A stretch of DNA of 64,000 nt. It comes from Cupriavidus sp. YR651. Lineage in GTDB: Bacteria; Pseudomonadota; Gammaproteobacteria; Burkholderiales; Burkholderiaceae. The stretch's first letter is position 1; every line of letters begins with the position of its first letter. Made by a program: the position numbers and the translations under genes. The notes beneath the pieces are model-generated. The model was not told where the DNA came from. It ran no database searches and was given only the letters and a program-made list of their open reading frames with translations. The DNA is taken from positions 1,272,304 through 1,336,303 of the forward strand of contig NZ_FMYZ01000001.1 in NCBI RefSeq assembly GCF_900101625.1, in the 5' to 3' direction. This document shows positions 41,160 through 50,226 of this stretch, in pieces.

Positions 41160-41480
41160 GGCGTTGAGGTCAGTTTTTGGGAAAACGTCTAAAAGAGACG
41201 TGGCCGCCACGATACGGAGTGCCGCGTTAAATCGGCATCAAGATTGGACCTTGTCGCGCTATGTTTGAATCAAGAGGTAATCCGGGCTGCATAAAACGAG
41301 TCGTTTCATGAGTCGCAAAAATGAGTCACGGCGACCGCACAAATCGCCGACCGACCGGTCACCACCGAACGTAAGTTTCGGGTAAGCTGCGCAAAAAATG
41401 GTGCGCCGCGCCGCGGAGCCAACGGGTCAGGACGTCTGCCCGTCCATCAGATACGACGCCAGCAAAAGGAGAAATTGACG
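41160..41480. promoter_or_regulatory. Divergent region between porin and pntAA
   Basis: No gene is seen here. Near the porin start lies the inverted repeat ACGTCT (41185-41190) / AGACGT (41196-41201). In the middle GAGTC occurs three times at 41298, 41310 and 41323 with 12-13 base spacing. The pntAA ribosome binding site AGGAG is at the right end. No clear sigma-70 boxes were identified. Confidence 0.5.
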
Positions 41481-42602
41481 ATGCATATCGGCATCCCGCA
41501 GGAAACGCGGGCAGGTGAGGCGCGCGTTGCCGCCACCCCGGAGACCGTCAAGAAGTACGTCGCACAGGGACACCAGGTCACGGTGCAGGCCGGAGCTGGC
41601 GTACGCGCTAGCATTCCCGACGCGGCGTTCGAGGCCGTGGGCGCCCGCATCGGCACCGCCGCCGAGGCACTGGGCGCCGAGCTCGTGCTCAAGGTGCGCG
41701 CGCCGGACGATGCGGAACGCGCCCAGATCAAGCCGGGTTCCGTGCTGGTCGGCATGCTCAATCCCTTTGATATCGAAAACAACGCGCGCATGGCCAGCGC
41801 CGCCATCACGGCGTTCGCGCTGGAGGCCGCGCCGCGCACCACGCGTGCGCAGAGCATGGACGTGCTGTCGTCGCAGGCCAACATCGCCGGCTACAAGGCC
41901 GTGCTGGTCGCCGCTCACCACTACCGGCGCTTCATGCCGATGCTGATGACGGCCGCCGGCACGGTGAAGGCTGCCCGCGTGCTGATCCTCGGCGCCGGCG
42001 TGGCGGGCCTGCAGGCCATCGCAACCGCCAAGCGCCTTGGCGCCGTGATCGAGGCCTCGGATGTGCGTCCCGCCGTGAAGGAGCAGATCGAATCGCTGGG
42101 CGCCAAGTTCGTCGATGTGCCGTTCCTGACCGATGAGGAACGCGAGATCGCCCAGGGCGTGGGCGGCTACGCGCGGCCGATGCCGCCGGACTGGATGCGT
42201 CGCCAGGCGGAGCTTGTACACGAACGCGCGAAGCAGGCCGACATCGTCATCACCACCGCGCTGATCCCGGGCCGCAAGGCGCCTGTGTTGCTGCAGGAAG
42301 ACACCGTCAGGCAGATGAAGCCGGGTTCGGTGGTGGTGGACCTGGCCGCTGCGCAAGGCGGCAACTGCCCGCTGACCGTGCCCGACGAGGTGGTGGAGCG
42401 CCACGGCGTCATCGTGATCGGCCATACCAACCTGGCCGGCATGGTCGCCGCGGACGCCTCGGCGCTCTACGCGCGCAACGTGCTGGACTTCCTGAAACTG
42501 ATCGTCGACAAGGACGCTCGCTTCACGCTCAACCTGGAAGACGACATCGTCGCCGCCTGCCTGATGTGCAAGGATGGCCAGCTCGTCCGACAGGCCGCCT
42601 GA
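41481..42602 (+). CDS. pntAA: NAD(P) transhydrogenase subunit alpha part 1
   Basis: A 373-residue soluble NAD(H)-binding domain I of proton-translocating transhydrogenase, which makes NADPH from NADH using the proton gradient. It begins MHIGIPQETRAGEARVAATP; the Rossmann motif is VLILGAGVAGLQAIATAKRL, then EASDVRPAVKEQIESLGAKF and ADIVITTALIPGRKAP. The membrane half is encoded separately (pntAB), giving the three-subunit arrangement. AGGAG precedes ATG 41481. Confidence 0.95.
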   Translation: MHIGIPQETRAGEARVAATPETVKKYVAQGHQVTVQAGAGVRASIPDAAFEAVGARIGTAAEALGAELVLKVRAPDDAERAQIKPGSVLVGMLNPFDIENNARMASAAITAFALEAAPRTTRAQSMDVLSSQANIAGYKAVLVAAHHYRRFMPMLMTAAGTVKAARVLILGAGVAGLQAIATAKRLGAVIEASDVRPAVKEQIESLGAKFVDVPFLTDEEREIAQGVGGYARPMPPDWMRRQAELVHERAKQADIVITTALIPGRKAPVLLQEDTVRQMKPGSVVVDLAAAQGGNCPLTVPDEVVERHGVIVIGHTNLAGMVAADASALYARNVLDFLKLIVDKDARFTLNLEDDIVAACLMCKDGQLVRQAA

Positions 42603-42662
42603 TTCTCAACCGGCGCCGGTTCCGGCCGGCGCCAACCTGCCTCAATCAAGGACGTATTTCCC

Positions 42663-43028
42663 ATGCAACGCATCATGCTCCGCGCCAAGCTCCACCGTGT
42701 CACCGTGACGCAGGCGGACCTCAACTATGAGGGCTCGTGCGGCATCGACGAGGATCTCCTCGACGCTGCCGACATGAAGGAGTTCGAAAAGATCGACCTG
42801 TACAACGTGCAGAATGGCGAGCGCTTTTCCACCTACATCATCAAGGGTGCCCGCGGCACCGGCGAGATCTCGCTGAACGGCGCCGCCGCGCGCCGCGCAC
42901 ACCTGGGCGACCATCTGATCATCTGCACCTATGCACCGATGAGCGACGAGGAAATCAAGACGTACAAGCCGCGCGTCATCCTGGTCGACGAGAAGAACCG
43001 CATCAAGGAAATCAAGAAGATCGACTGA
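42663..43028 (+). CDS. panD: Aspartate 1-decarboxylase
   Basis: A 121-residue pyruvoyl enzyme making beta-alanine for pantothenate. The self-cleavage site is G24-S25 in YEGSCGID, and [35 protein letters not shown] and [20 protein letters not shown] are all diagnostic. It sits 60 bases after pntAA and 149 before pntAB in the same direction, an unexpected place. The maturation factor PanZ is not encoded nearby. The C terminus has the extended [10 protein letters not shown] tail. Confidence 0.97.
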   Translation: MQRIMLRAKLHRVTVTQADLNYEGSCGIDEDLLDAADMKEFEKIDLYNVQNGERFSTYIIKGARGTGEISLNGAAARRAHLGDHLIICTYAPMSDEEIKTYKPRVILVDEKNRIKEIKKID

Positions 43029-43177
43029 TCTTCCCGCTGACACCGCCACGCGCCGGGGAGCCATCCGGGCGTGGCCGCGCCGCAGCCAGCACGGCGCCAA
43101 CGGCGGTCCCGCTTTTTGCAGTTCAAGTCGACGCGACATACAGCCGCAGGAATTCGAAAGCAACGGAGGAGAAGTCG

Positions 43178-43501
43178 ATGGAGATGGTGAACCACACGGT
43201 GATCAACCTGATCATCTTTGTGCTGGCAATCTACGTGGGATACCACGTGGTCTGGACGGTAACGCCCGCGCTGCACACCCCGCTGATGGCCGTGACCAAT
43301 GCGATCTCGGCCATCATCATCGTCGGCGCCATGCTGGCGGCCGGCCTCACCGAAGGCGGCGTGGGCCGCATCATGGGCACGCTGGCCGTGGCACTGGCCG
43401 CGGTGAACGTGTTCGGCGGCTTCCTCGTGACCCAGCGCATGCTGGAGATGTTCAAGAAGAAGGAACCCAAGGCCAGGATCGAGCACAAGGAGGGCAAGTG
43501 A
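43178..43501 (+). CDS. pntAB: NAD(P) transhydrogenase subunit alpha part 2
   Basis: A 107-residue membrane subunit carrying the alpha-chain part of domain II. Three hydrophobic helices cover about residues 6-90 ([52 protein letters not shown]). A GGAGGAG site precedes ATG 43178. The stop TGA overlaps the pntB ATG by one base, so the two are coupled. Confidence 0.95.
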   Translation: MEMVNHTVINLIIFVLAIYVGYHVVWTVTPALHTPLMAVTNAISAIIIVGAMLAAGLTEGGVGRIMGTLAVALAAVNVFGGFLVTQRMLEMFKKKEPKARIEHKEGK

Positions 43502-44973
43502 TGACTGAACTCGTCAGCATGAACCTCGTCACCCTGCTCTACCTGGTGGCTTCCGTCTGCTTCATCCAGGCCCTGAAGGGCCTGTCCCACCCGGCCTCGG
43601 CCCGCAAGGGCAATGCGTTCGGCATGATCGGCATGGCCATTGCCGTGGTGACCACGCTGGCGCTGATCGTCAAGCTCAAGAACGAATTCCTCGCGGCCGG
43701 CGCGGCGCAGTCGTCCGTGGGCACGGGCCTGGCCTTGATCTTCGGCGCGCTGGTCGTCGGTGGTGGCATCGGCGCCTACGTGGCGCGCAAGGTCGAAATG
43801 ACCAAGATGCCCGAACTGGTGGCGGCCATGCACTCGCTGATTGGTCTGGCGGCCGTGTTCATCGCGGTGGCCGCGGTGGCGGAGCCGGCGGCGTTCGGCA
43901 TCACGCCGGCGGGTTCGCACCTGATCCCGACGGGTAACCGGATCGAGCTGTTCATCGGCTGCTTCGTGGGTGCCATCACGTTCTCGGGCTCGGTGATCGC
44001 GTTCGGCAAGCTGGCCGGACGCTACAAGTTCCGCCTGTTCCAGGGCGCGCCGGTGGTGTTTGCCGGCCAGCACTGGCTCAACCTGCTGCTGGCCGTGGCC
44101 ATGCTTGGCTTCGGCGTGATCTTCTTCATGTCGCAGGACTGGCTGCCGTTCCTGATCATGCTGGCCATCGCCTTCGTGCTGGGTGTGCTGATCATCATCC
44201 CGATCGGTGGCGCGGACATGCCGGTCGTGGTGTCGATGCTGAACTCGTACTCGGGCTGGGCGGCGGCGGGCATCGGCTTCTCGCTGAACAACCCGATGCT
44301 GATCATCGCCGGCTCGCTGGTGGGCTCGTCCGGTGCCATCCTCTCGTACATCATGTGCAAGGCGATGAACCGGTCGTTCTTCAACGTGCTGCTGGGCGGC
44401 TTCGGCGGCGCGACGGCCGCGACGGCGGCGGGCGCGCAGGCGCAACGCAACGTGAAGTCGGGCTCCGCCGACGACGCGGCCTTCCTGATGGGCAATGCCG
44501 AAACCGTGATCATCGTGCCGGGCTACGGCCTGGCCGTGGCGCGCGCGCAGCACGCTCTGAAGGAACTGACGGAAAAGCTGGCCGAAAAGGGCGTGACCGT
44601 GAAGTACGCGATCCACCCGGTGGCGGGCCGCATGCCGGGCCACATGAACGTGCTGCTGGCCGAAGCCGAAGTGCCCTACGACCAGGTCTTCGAGATGGAA
44701 GACATCAACAGCGAGTTCGGCCAGGCCGATGTGGTGCTGGTGCTGGGCGCCAACGATGTGGTGAATCCGGCGGCCAAGACCGATCCGCAGTCGCCGATCG
44801 CCGGCATGCCGATCCTGGAGGCGTACAAGGCCAAGACCATCATCGTGAACAAGCGCTCGATGGCGGCCGGCTACGCGGGCCTGGACAACGAGCTGTTCTA
44901 CATGGACAAGACCATGATGGTGTTTGGCGACGCCAAGAAAGTGGTCGAGGATATGTTCAAGGCCGTCGACTAA
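43501..44973 (+). CDS. pntB: NAD(P) transhydrogenase subunit beta
   Basis: A 490-residue subunit with about nine membrane helices (residues about 8-290) and a soluble NADP(H)-binding domain III. Domain III has VIIVPGYGLAVARAQHAL, HPVAGRMPGHMNVLLAEA and NDVVNPAAKTDPQSPIAGMP, the family blocks. It completes the transhydrogenase and is followed by a terminator. Confidence 0.96.
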   Translation: MTELVSMNLVTLLYLVASVCFIQALKGLSHPASARKGNAFGMIGMAIAVVTTLALIVKLKNEFLAAGAAQSSVGTGLALIFGALVVGGGIGAYVARKVEMTKMPELVAAMHSLIGLAAVFIAVAAVAEPAAFGITPAGSHLIPTGNRIELFIGCFVGAITFSGSVIAFGKLAGRYKFRLFQGAPVVFAGQHWLNLLLAVAMLGFGVIFFMSQDWLPFLIMLAIAFVLGVLIIIPIGGADMPVVVSMLNSYSGWAAAGIGFSLNNPMLIIAGSLVGSSGAILSYIMCKAMNRSFFNVLLGGFGGATAATAAGAQAQRNVKSGSADDAAFLMGNAETVIIVPGYGLAVARAQHALKELTEKLAEKGVTVKYAIHPVAGRMPGHMNVLLAEAEVPYDQVFEMEDINSEFGQADVVLVLGANDVVNPAAKTDPQSPIAGMPILEAYKAKTIIVNKRSMAAGYAGLDNELFYMDKTMMVFGDAKKVVEDMFKAVD

Positions 44974-45108
44974 GGCATCGCTCAGGGGACGTCTCGCCGC
45001 TTAAGGAACGGGCCAGGACGCCGTTAATCCGGGACGAGGCGGCCGCGTCTCGTCCGGCCCCTGAATAAAGCGGCGCGAAGACCTGAAATCAACGAAATCG
45101 AAGACGTG

Positions 45109-45141
45109 CGGCCGGCAACCAACGCCGGCCGTTTGCTTTTT
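45109..45141 (+). terminator. Rho-independent terminator of the pnt operon
   Basis: Stem CGGCCGGC / GCCGGCCG around AACCAAC followed by TTTGCTTTTT, 136 bases after the pntB stop. Confidence 0.88.
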
Positions 45142-45151
45142 GGCGGCACAG

Positions 45152-45179
45152 TTGCGCGGCCACAGTGGCGCGTTATACT
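45152..45179 (+). promoter_or_regulatory. Candidate sigma-70 promoter of the orphan response regulator gene
   Basis: TTGCGC (45152-45157) and TATACT (45174-45179) are 16 bases apart; the start codon lies 66 bases after the -10 box. Confidence 0.55.
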
Positions 45180-45244
45180 GGCCTGCCACGGCCCAGCAAT
45201 CACCGATTCCATCGCCTGCTGTCGGCAGCAGATTTGATCGCACC

Positions 45245-46294
45245 ATGACATTCAGCCCGCATGACAGGAACCTGTCGGTCTTCCATCACCCCGTGTTGAC
45301 GGTGCTGGTGGACGATAGCAAATCGTTCATCGACAGCCTGGCGTTCCAGATGGATGCATCGCGCGCGGTGGTGAGCTTTACCGACCCGCGCGAGGCGCTG
45401 GCGTGGATTCGCGAGGCCTACGCCACACGGCATCCGGCCTTCCTGCCGGTGCGTGTCACGCACGACGACCTCACCTTCCTGAGCGAGCGCCGCACGGTGC
45501 AGCTGGACGTGGACCGCATCCATCGCCAGATCCACGACATCCACCGCTTCCTGCAGCCGGGCGTGATCGTAGTGGACTACTCGATGCCGCAGATGGACGG
45601 GCTGGAGTTTTGCCAGGCGCTGCAGGACCTGCCGTGCAAGACAATCCTGCTGACCGGCACGGCCGACGAAAGCATCGCTGTGCAAGGCTTCAACCACGGC
45701 CTGATCGATCGCTATGTGAAGAAGCACGATCCAAACATGGTGGCACGGCTGGACCAGGAGATCGACGCGCTGCAACAGCAGTACTTCACGTCGATTTCAC
45801 GTACGCTGCGCGACCTGCTGACGCGGCATTCGTATTCGTTCCTGTCGGACCCGGCCATGGCGGACCGCGTGCGGCAGACCGCCGCGCGGTACGGCTTTGT
45901 CGAGTACTACCTTTACCCGAATCCGGTGGGCATCCTGCTGCTGACCGCGCAGGGACATGCGACGTTGATGGTGATCGAAACCCGCGCGGGGCTGATGAAC
46001 CAGGTGGAGTCGGCCGAAGCCTACGAGGCACCGGCCGCGCTGATCGAAGGATTGCGTGAAGGCCGCATCGTGCCGTTTTTCTGGCCCGGCAACGGCATGT
46101 ACACGCCGGCCTGTGCGGACTGGGAGCAATACTGCCTGCCAGCCGAGCGTTGCGAAGGGCGCGAGGAATATTTCTACGCGTTGTTCGACCTGCCGCGTCA
46201 CCTGCTGCAGGAGCCAGTCGTCAGCTTGCAGGGTTTCCTGGCCGATTTCGCGCGCAGCCCGGAGACGATGACGGGGCGCAACAAGCACGCCTGA
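45245..46294 (+). CDS. Orphan response regulator with atypical receiver and unknown output domain
   Basis: A 349-residue protein. The receiver starts with VLTVLVDDSKSFIDSLAFQM (D23, D24), but the phosphoacceptor D111 in VVDYSMPQMDG lies about 50 residues later than usual; the extra segment, about residues 57-103, is rich in His, Arg and Asp. TGT (137-139) and KK (159-160) complete the receiver. The output part (about 180-349) has no DNA-binding, GGDEF, EAL or HD-GYP motif that I can see. It is monocistronic with its own promoter and no kinase gene beside it. It may belong to a quorum- or c-di-GMP-type circuit, but nothing in the sequence proves that. Confidence 0.75.
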   Translation: MTFSPHDRNLSVFHHPVLTVLVDDSKSFIDSLAFQMDASRAVVSFTDPREALAWIREAYATRHPAFLPVRVTHDDLTFLSERRTVQLDVDRIHRQIHDIHRFLQPGVIVVDYSMPQMDGLEFCQALQDLPCKTILLTGTADESIAVQGFNHGLIDRYVKKHDPNMVARLDQEIDALQQQYFTSISRTLRDLLTRHSYSFLSDPAMADRVRQTAARYGFVEYYLYPNPVGILLLTAQGHATLMVIETRAGLMNQVESAEAYEAPAALIEGLREGRIVPFFWPGNGMYTPACADWEQYCLPAERCEGREEYFYALFDLPRHLLQEPVVSLQGFLADFARSPETMTGRNKHA

Positions 46295-46378
46295 CACGTC
46301 ACGCCGTGACTGCGTGGCGCCCCGCTCGCCGCCGAGCGAGGAAGCGCCACCTTCAATTGTTCAGACTCCTTCAGTCGC

Positions 46379-47641
46379 TCAGTCTTTTTTCGCTTCCGCG
46401 CGATTCCCGCCGCGCACCATATCGAACCGGAACAACCGGCACTCGATATTGCCGTTGAAGAGCGGCGTGCGGCGCGACTCCTTGAGTCGCAAGCGCTTCG
46501 GGAACGTCAGATCCCCGGTGAACACCCAGGCCTGCCAGCCCGCGAAATGCTGCTTGAGGGTGGTCGCGAAGGCGGTGGCGAACTGGTTGGCGGCGGCTTC
46601 CTCGGCCTCGTCGCGCGGCGCTTCCTGCTCCGGATTCCGGCGATCGCCGCGTACCGCAATCCGCTCGCCGTACGGCGGGTTCATCAGCATCAGGCCGGGT
46701 GCCTCGAAAGGTGGCTGGACGAAGCGGGCATCCACCTGCTTGAGCCGGGCATCGGCGGGGAGCCCCGCGCGCTGCCAGTTGGCCTGCGCCATCGACAACA
46801 TATCCGTTGAAATGTCCGAACCGGCGATCTGCAGGCCCGCATTCCCGGCAGCACCCCGCTCTCTGGCTTGCTGGGCGTCTGCACGCAGCGCCTGCCACGC
46901 CTTGTTGTCCGCCCCCTTCAGCCATTCGAACGCAAATGTCCGCCCGCCCCCGGGTGCGAGGCCCAGCGCCACCTGCGCGGCCTCCACGAGGAACGTGCCG
47001 CTGCCGCACATCGGGTCGAAGAACGGGCGGTCCGTCTGGCCCTGCACCCAGCCGGCCAGTCGCAGGATGCCGGCGGCGAGGTTTTCCTTGAGCGGCGCCT
47101 CACCCTTCTCCATCCGCCAGCCGCGCTTGAACAGCGGCTCGCCCGTGGTGTCGAGATACAGCGTGCAGTCGAATTCGGTCAGGTGCGCATAAATCCGCAC
47201 ATCGGGACTGACCGTATCGACGCTGGGCCGCGCACCCAGGCGCTCGCGCATGGCATCGCAGACGCCATCCTTGACCCGCAGCGCCGTGAAATTGAGGCTG
47301 CGCAGCGGCGACTTGTGGGACGTGATATCCACGCGGATGCACTCATCCGGCGAGAACCACTGATCCCAGCGCTGCTGCCGCGCCAGCGCGTAGATATCGT
47401 CCTCATGCCGGTAGCCGCGCTGAGCCACGCGCAGCAGCACGCGGCTGGCGATGCGCGAATGCAGGTTGACCGCGTATGCGGCGGCCATGTCGCCGGAGAA
47501 CGGCACCCCGCCCGGCACCTCGCGATGCACCTGGAACGGCGCTGTGGCCACCACGGCCGGATACTGCGCGATTTCCTGCAGTTCCTCGGCCAGGGCGGAT
47601 TCCAGGCCACGCGGGCAGGGAGCAAAAAAGGCTTGGGTCAT
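46379..47641 (-). CDS. THUMP-domain class I RNA methyltransferase (RlmL/YcbY N-terminal type)
   Basis: A 420-residue RNA (guanine-N2) methyltransferase. A THUMP domain at about residues 45-155 (RIASRVLLRVAQRGYRHEDD, then DECIRVDITSHKSPLRSLNF) precedes the Rossmann-fold part with FFDPMCGSGTFLVEAAQVAL and the catalytic LMNPPYGERIA motif. It corresponds to the first half of E. coli RlmL (23S rRNA G2445). The ATG at 47641 begins MTQAFFAPCPRGLESALAEE, the normal start. Confidence 0.9.
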   Translation of the reverse strand: MTQAFFAPCPRGLESALAEELQEIAQYPAVVATAPFQVHREVPGGVPFSGDMAAAYAVNLHSRIASRVLLRVAQRGYRHEDDIYALARQQRWDQWFSPDECIRVDITSHKSPLRSLNFTALRVKDGVCDAMRERLGARPSVDTVSPDVRIYAHLTEFDCTLYLDTTGEPLFKRGWRMEKGEAPLKENLAAGILRLAGWVQGQTDRPFFDPMCGSGTFLVEAAQVALGLAPGGGRTFAFEWLKGADNKAWQALRADAQQARERGAAGNAGLQIAGSDISTDMLSMAQANWQRAGLPADARLKQVDARFVQPPFEAPGLMLMNPPYGERIAVRGDRRNPEQEAPRDEAEEAAANQFATAFATTLKQHFAGWQAWVFTGDLTFPKRLRLKESRRTPLFNGNIECRLFRFDMVRGGNRAEAKKD

Positions 47642-47711
47642 GGGTAGAACATCCTGCAAACAAAAACGTCCGCCGTGGCGGACGGGGTGTGAGACTAGCC
47701 TAGCGGATCGC

Positions 47712-48320
47712 TCAGCCAGCCGCCAGCGCGCGGTCGAGGAACTCCAGCCGGTCCTGGCCCCAGTACGGCTGGCCATCGTGGACATACCAGGGCGCACCAA
47801 ACACGTTGGCGGAAATCGCATCCTGCGTATTCTGCGCATAGGCGGCCTGCACCGCCTGGGCCTCGCTGGCCTTGAGCAGGCCAGTGCCTTCCAGGCCAAC
47901 TTCATCGGCAATCCTGGCAAGCGTGGCGGCATCGGCGATATTGCGTTGCTCGGCCCATATCGCGCGGCAGATCGCACCGGTCAGTTCCAGCGCGCGTTGC
48001 GTGCCGTGCGCCAGTTGCGCGGCAATGATCAGCTTTGCCGCAGCATCGCCGGACACCGGAAAAAACGTCGGGTTCAGGTGCATCGGAAGGCCGAGGAACT
48101 GGCTCCAGCGTTCTATTTCCACCAGCCGGTAGGCCTGACGCTGCGGCGGGCGCTGGGCCAACGGCAGGCCGCCGGACACCGAGAACACCTTGCCGAGATC
48201 GCACGGCTTCAGCAAGACCTGGGCCTCGTGCCGGTTGGCAATTTCGACAAAGCGCGCGTGGCCCAGGTACACGAACGGGGACTGTGGCGCCAGGAAATAC
48301 TCGACCTGCTTGCTCATCAT
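47712..48320 (-). CDS. 2-hydroxychromene-2-carboxylate isomerase / DsbA-family protein
   Basis: A 202-residue protein of the kappa-GST/DsbA fold. It begins VEYFLAPQSPFVYLGHARF, where the serine-proline replaces the DsbA CxxC, and ends with NVFGAPWYVHDGQPYWGQDRL, the family closing motif. Naphthalene-type isomerase activity is one member function; here there is no aromatic degradation cluster, so the real substrate is open. Confidence 0.88.
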   Translation of the reverse strand: MMSKQVEYFLAPQSPFVYLGHARFVEIANRHEAQVLLKPCDLGKVFSVSGGLPLAQRPPQRQAYRLVEIERWSQFLGLPMHLNPTFFPVSGDAAAKLIIAAQLAHGTQRALELTGAICRAIWAEQRNIADAATLARIADEVGLEGTGLLKASEAQAVQAAYAQNTQDAISANVFGAPWYVHDGQPYWGQDRLEFLDRALAAG

Positions 48321-48377
48321 GACCTCATGAAAGGCGTTTTGGGGACAACCGGGGACGGCTAGGAAATACTCGGAAAT

Positions 48378-48800
48378 TCAGAACGGCTTAACCACAACGA
48401 GAATCACGATCGCCAGCAGGACCAGCACCGGCAGCTCGTTGAACCAGCGATAAAACTTGTGCGACCGCGTGTTGGCGCCCGCCTCGAATTTGCGCAGCAG
48501 CACACCACAGCCGTGGTGATACCCGATCAGCACCAGCACCAGCGCCAGCTTGGCGTGCATCCAGCCCTGCCCCGCACCGCGTCCGATGCCATAGCCTAGG
48601 TACAGCCACAGCCCGAAGATGACGGCCGGCACAGCCAGCATCGTCATGAAACGGAACAACTTGCGCGCCATCAGCAACAGGCGCTGGACACCAGCCGGAT
48701 CGGTCTCCATCGCCAGGTTGACGAAGATGCGCGGCAGGTAGAACAAACCGGCGAACCACGATATGACAAAGACGATATGAAACGACTTGACCCAGAGCAT
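48378..48800 (-). CDS. hemJ: Protoporphyrinogen oxidase HemJ
   Basis: A 140-residue inner-membrane protein of the HemJ family, converting protoporphyrinogen IX to protoporphyrin IX in haem synthesis. The conserved histidine is in VKSFHIVFVISWFAGLFYLP (residue 8) and the conserved lysine in MHAKLALVLVLIGYHHG; KFYRWFNELPVLVLL ends the fold. Four helices are visible. It lies 56 bases after proA on the same strand. Confidence 0.92.
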   Translation of the reverse strand: MLWVKSFHIVFVISWFAGLFYLPRIFVNLAMETDPAGVQRLLLMARKLFRFMTMLAVPAVIFGLWLYLGYGIGRGAGQGWMHAKLALVLVLIGYHHGCGVLLRKFEAGANTRSHKFYRWFNELPVLVLLAIVILVVVKPF

Positions 48801-48856
48801 TGGAGATCGCGTGGAAAACGCTTGTTGTTGTCGGATGGCTGTCGATCGTGGCGGCG

Positions 48857-50137
48857 TCAGGTCCGGATCTCGCCGTGCCCGAACACCACGTATTTCAGGG
48901 ACGTCAGGCCTTCCAGCCCCACCGGGCCGCGCGCGTGCAGCTTGTCGTTCGAGATGCCGATCTCCGCGCCCAAGCCGTACTCGAAGCCGTCCGCGAAACG
49001 CGTGGAAGCGTTGATCATGACGCTGGCCGAATCCACCTCGCGCAGGAACCGCATGCCGGCGCTGTAGTTCTCGGTCACGATGGAGTCGGTATGGGCCGAG
49101 CCATATGTGTTGATGTGCGCGATGGCGTCATCCAGCCCGCCTACCGTGCGGATGGCCAGCACCGGGGCCAGGTATTCCAGGCGCCAGTCCTCCTCCGTGG
49201 CATCGACCAGCCCCGTGAACCCCGCGGCTTCCAGCGTGGCGCGCGTCGTCGGGCATACGCGCAATTCGACACCCTTATCCTGGTAGATGCGGCACAGCGG
49301 CGGCAGCACGGTGGTGGCGATATTGCGCGACACCAGCAGCGTTTCCATGGTGTTGCAAGGCGCGTAGCGCTGGGTCTTGGCGTTGTCCGCGACGCGCACC
49401 GCCTTCTCCACATCGGCATCGTCGTCGATATAGACGTGGCAGATACCATCCAGGTGCTTGATCATCGGCACACGCGCCTCGTCCATCAGTCGCGCGATCA
49501 GGCTCTTGCCGCCGCGCGGGACGATCACATCCACGTATCCGGTCATCGTGATCAGGCGGCCCACGGCGGCGCGGTCGGTGGTTTCAATCACCTGCACGGC
49601 CTCCGACGGCAGGCCGGCGGCAGCCAGGCCCTCGGCCACCAGCGCGGCCAGCGCCGTATTGGATTCGATCGCCTCCGAGCCGCCACGCAGGATCGTCGCA
49701 TTGCCGGATTTCAGGCACAGCGCCGCAGCGTCGATGGTCACGTTCGGACGGGACTCATAGATGATGCCGATCACGCCCAGCGGCACCCGCATCTGGCCCA
49801 CCTGGATGCCGGTCGGACGGTACTTCATGTTCGAAATCTCGCCGATCGGGTCTGCCAGCGCCGCGATCTGCTCGAGGCCGGCGGCCATCGTGGCGATGGC
49901 CTTGTCCGACAGCGTCAGGCGATCCACGAAGGCAGCGTCCTGGCCATTGGCGCGGGCGCGTTCCACATCGCGGGCATTGACGGCCTTGAGCTTGTCCGCA
50001 TCGCGGCGGATGGCGGCGGCAATGGTCAGCAGCGCGCGGTTCTTGTCGGCCGTGGAAGCCCGGGCCATCGCGCGCGACGCCGCGCGGGCCTGCTGGCCGA
50101 CGCGGTCCATGTATTGGTTGAGATCGAACTCGGTCAT
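48857..50137 (-). CDS. proA: Gamma-glutamyl phosphate reductase
   Basis: A 426-residue NADPH-dependent reductase, second step of proline synthesis. [37 protein letters not shown] and the catalytic cysteine in [14 protein letters not shown] are present. The ATG at 50137 gives the family N terminus; the open frame upstream is not similar. It follows holA by 89 bases, in the common leuS-lptE-holA-proA order. Confidence 0.97.
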   Translation of the reverse strand: MTEFDLNQYMDRVGQQARAASRAMARASTADKNRALLTIAAAIRRDADKLKAVNARDVERARANGQDAAFVDRLTLSDKAIATMAAGLEQIAALADPIGEISNMKYRPTGIQVGQMRVPLGVIGIIYESRPNVTIDAAALCLKSGNATILRGGSEAIESNTALAALVAEGLAAAGLPSEAVQVIETTDRAAVGRLITMTGYVDVIVPRGGKSLIARLMDEARVPMIKHLDGICHVYIDDDADVEKAVRVADNAKTQRYAPCNTMETLLVSRNIATTVLPPLCRIYQDKGVELRVCPTTRATLEAAGFTGLVDATEEDWRLEYLAPVLAIRTVGGLDDAIAHINTYGSAHTDSIVTENYSAGMRFLREVDSASVMINASTRFADGFEYGLGAEIGISNDKLHARGPVGLEGLTSLKYVVFGHGEIRT

Positions 50138-50226
50138 GATGGTGTCCAGGCGGTGCCCGGCTCTGCTGCGTGTGTTGTGCCGCGGGGGTGTCCGGCGCGG
50201 CTGCCGGATGGGTACGCTGTCTGAGT

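Noticed and set aside
44974..45108. Possible small RNA or gene between pntB and its terminator
   Set aside because: Short frames here lack ribosome binding sites, and no promoter-like pair was found within the stretch.
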